Notes under the pieces: model-generated
What the model saw: the letters and a program-made list of their open reading frames with translations, nothing else
Databases searched by the model: none
What the model was told of the DNA's origin: nothing
Program-made: the position numbers and the translations under genes
Source of the DNA: Streptomyces varsoviensis
GTDB lineage: Bacteria > Actinomycetota > Actinomycetes > Streptomycetales > Streptomycetaceae
Length of the DNA: 64,000 nt
Direction of reading: 5' to 3'
NCBI RefSeq assembly: GCF_000718635.1
Contig: NZ_JOBF01000016.1
Span: 204,176-268,175 of the forward strand
In this document: piece after piece, positions 62,746-64,000 of the stretch
Layout of the letters: every line of letters begins with the position of its first letter
How positions within the stretch are numbered: position 1 is the stretch's first letter

Positions 62746-63702
62746 ATGAAGGCTGTCATCGTCCCGTCGTTCGGAGGCGCCGAAGTACTGCGGGTCGTCG
62801 ACCGCCCCGAGCCCCGGCCCGGACCGGGCCAGGCCCTCATCCGGGTGGAGGCCGCAGGCGTCGGCTACGTCGACGTCATGGCGCGCGACGGCCACTACCA
62901 GCCGCTGTCCGAGCCCGGCTTCGTTCCGGGTACGGAGGCCGCGGGCACCGTCGTCGCGGTCGGCGAGGGCGTCGAGGAGCACTGGATCGGCCGACGCGTC
63001 TTCGCACTGGCCGACTCCGGCGCCTACGCCGAGTACGTCGTCGCCGACGCCCGCGGCCTCGTACGTCTGCCGGAGTCCGTCAGCGCGGCCGACGCCGTCG
63101 CCCTCGGCGTGAACGCCCTGGTCGCGGCCCTGGGCCTGAAGCGGGCGGCCGTCGAGGAGGGCGAGCGGGTCCTGGTCAGGGGCGCCGGCGGCGGCATCGG
63201 ACTGATGGCCGCTCAGCTCGCCGCCCGGTCCGGAGGCACGGTCACCGCGATCACCTCCTCGCCCGAGCGCGGAGAACGCCTGCGGGACCTCGGCGTCGCG
63301 CACGTACATGACCGCACGGCGGGCGAGGACGGCAGCGCGGACACCTACGACGTCATCGTCGACCCGGTCGCCGGCCCGGACCTCGGCCGCTACATCGAGA
63401 TGCTGCGGCCCAACGGCCGGTACGTGCTCTGCGGAGCGGCGGGCGGGGCGCCGGAAGCGGCGGCTCTCGGCAGCCTCCTCACCACTTACCACAGCTCGCC
63501 GACCCTCGTCGCCTTCAGCCTCCGGTCCGTCGCCCCCGAGGCGGCGGGCGCGGCGGCGGCCAGCCTCTTCGCTCAAGCCGCCGCCGGCGCCCTCCGGCCG
63601 GTCATCGACGAACAGATCCCACTGACCGAGGCCCGCCGCGCCCACGAGCGCCTCGAATCAACCCCCGTCTTCGGCAAGCTCGTCTTGACCCCCCACCCTT
63701 GA
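62746..63702 (+). CDS. Quinone oxidoreductase-like (zinc-less MDR) protein
   Basis: Medium-chain dehydrogenase/reductase of 318 residues, NADPH:quinone oxidoreductase group. The GroES-like N-domain (MKAVIVPSFGGAEVLRVVD, PGFVPGTEAAGTVVAVGEGV) lacks the zinc-ligand Cys cluster, and the Rossmann motif is VRGAGGGIGLMAAQLAARSGGTVTAIT. It should reduce quinones or other electrophilic carbonyls. GAGGAG six bases before ATG 62746 decides the start over GTG 62740. Regulated, by position, by the divergent TetR. Confidence 0.92.
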   Translation: MKAVIVPSFGGAEVLRVVDRPEPRPGPGQALIRVEAAGVGYVDVMARDGHYQPLSEPGFVPGTEAAGTVVAVGEGVEEHWIGRRVFALADSGAYAEYVVADARGLVRLPESVSAADAVALGVNALVAALGLKRAAVEEGERVLVRGAGGGIGLMAAQLAARSGGTVTAITSSPERGERLRDLGVAHVHDRTAGEDGSADTYDVIVDPVAGPDLGRYIEMLRPNGRYVLCGAAGGAPEAAALGSLLTTYHSSPTLVAFSLRSVAPEAAGAAAASLFAQAAAGALRPVIDEQIPLTEARRAHERLESTPVFGKLVLTPHP

Positions 63703-64000
63703 GGCACCCGCCCGCCACCCGCGAGCCCGACCGTCAGCTCCCTCGGGCCCAGTCCAGCGCCCGTACGGCCCGGTCGGGGCTCGACACGGCCTTCGGACGG
63801 CCCGGTCGAGGCTTCAACCGGTCCCTGTACAGCCCTCCCGGGCCCCGCCCGACCTCCGTACAGCCCGATCGAGGCTCCACCCAACCCCCCTCCAGCCCTC
63901 CGCGGCCCCATTCGACCTCCACCGCCCCCACCCCTGACAGACCCAGCCGCGCCCCCACCCCTGACACCCCCCGACACCCCCTGCCCCGCCCCCCGCCCCC
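63703..64000. other. Terminal spacer, nothing assigned
   Basis: 298 bp to the window edge. Strongly skewed (C-rich on the plus strand) with degenerate CGGCCCGGTCGAGGCT-like repeats at about 63770, 63810 and 63865. Open frames on both strands have composition typical of noncoding high-GC DNA, so none is called. Confidence 0.4.

Noticed and set aside
63573..63977. Leftward Gly/Arg-rich open frame at the window end
   Set aside because: Repetitive composition from skewed noncoding DNA and overlap with the oxidoreductase 3' end; no start signal.

Overview
The window is very high-GC actinobacterial DNA. Its gene content and order point to a Streptomyces or close relative: a conservon with two P450s, kdpFABC-DE, dut, cutRS, a coproporphyrin-type ferrochelatase, sepH, tdk, ptsH, a GyrA/ParC-type topoisomerase and two citrate synthases. 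From memory, much of the 20-54 kb part resembles the SCO58xx region of S. coelicolor; I could not check this. I saw no rRNA, tRNA, CRISPR array, insertion sequence or prophage.

Region 1 (1-19.6 kb) is a potassium block. It holds a KimA/APC-type permease cut by the window edge, two TrkA-type NAD-binding regulators, and kdpE, kdpD, kdpC, kdpB, kdpA and kdpF, plus a 27-codon membrane-peptide gene overlapping kdpF. Two units interrupt it. One is a conservon (cvnA-B-C-D) followed by a CYP157-like P450, which lacks the EXXR motif, and a CYP154-like P450. The other is an aminoglycoside 2'-N-acetyltransferase-like gene between kdpC and kdpD.

Region 2 (19.7-31.2 kb) is mostly core genes: DUF3710, dUTPase, a thioesterase, DUF3093, a glycine/alanine-rich hypothetical protein, DUF4193, the CutRS two-component system, a 55-residue conserved protein, an inositol monophosphatase, ferrochelatase, an MFS exporter and an FAD-linked sugar-lactone oxidase.

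Region 3 (31.2-43.9 kb) has a membrane protein with a low-complexity extracytoplasmic tail, the cell-division protein SepH, a sulfurtransferase, a two-domain VOC protein, thymidine kinase, a phosphatase-superfamily protein, DUF5998, a large GNAT/acyl-CoA-synthetase (Pat-type) protein, HPr behind a DasR-like site, and an M23 endopeptidase behind a ydaO-type c-di-AMP riboswitch.

Region 4 (44-55 kb) has an M16 peptidase pair (one active, one lacking the metal site), the type IIA topoisomerase A subunit, a CobW GTPase, and a divergent pair of citrate synthases. One of these carries an N-terminal helix-turn-helix and a 36-bp in-frame tandem array, and a perfect palindrome lies between the two genes. 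A sucrase/ferredoxin-like gene follows, apparently leaderless behind an iron box.

Region 5 (55-64 kb) has an ABC importer (binding lipoprotein, permease, ATPase) divergent from a DcuS/CitA-type two-component system, then two convergent TetR regulators joined by a 38-bp tandem array, and a quinone oxidoreductase divergent from the second TetR.

Degenerate short-period repeats, many phased on GTACG, recur in intergenic DNA and in some coding tails. They are the main unexplained sequence feature. The strongest candidate for something not well described is the helix-turn-helix citrate synthase with its repeat array and operator-like palindrome.
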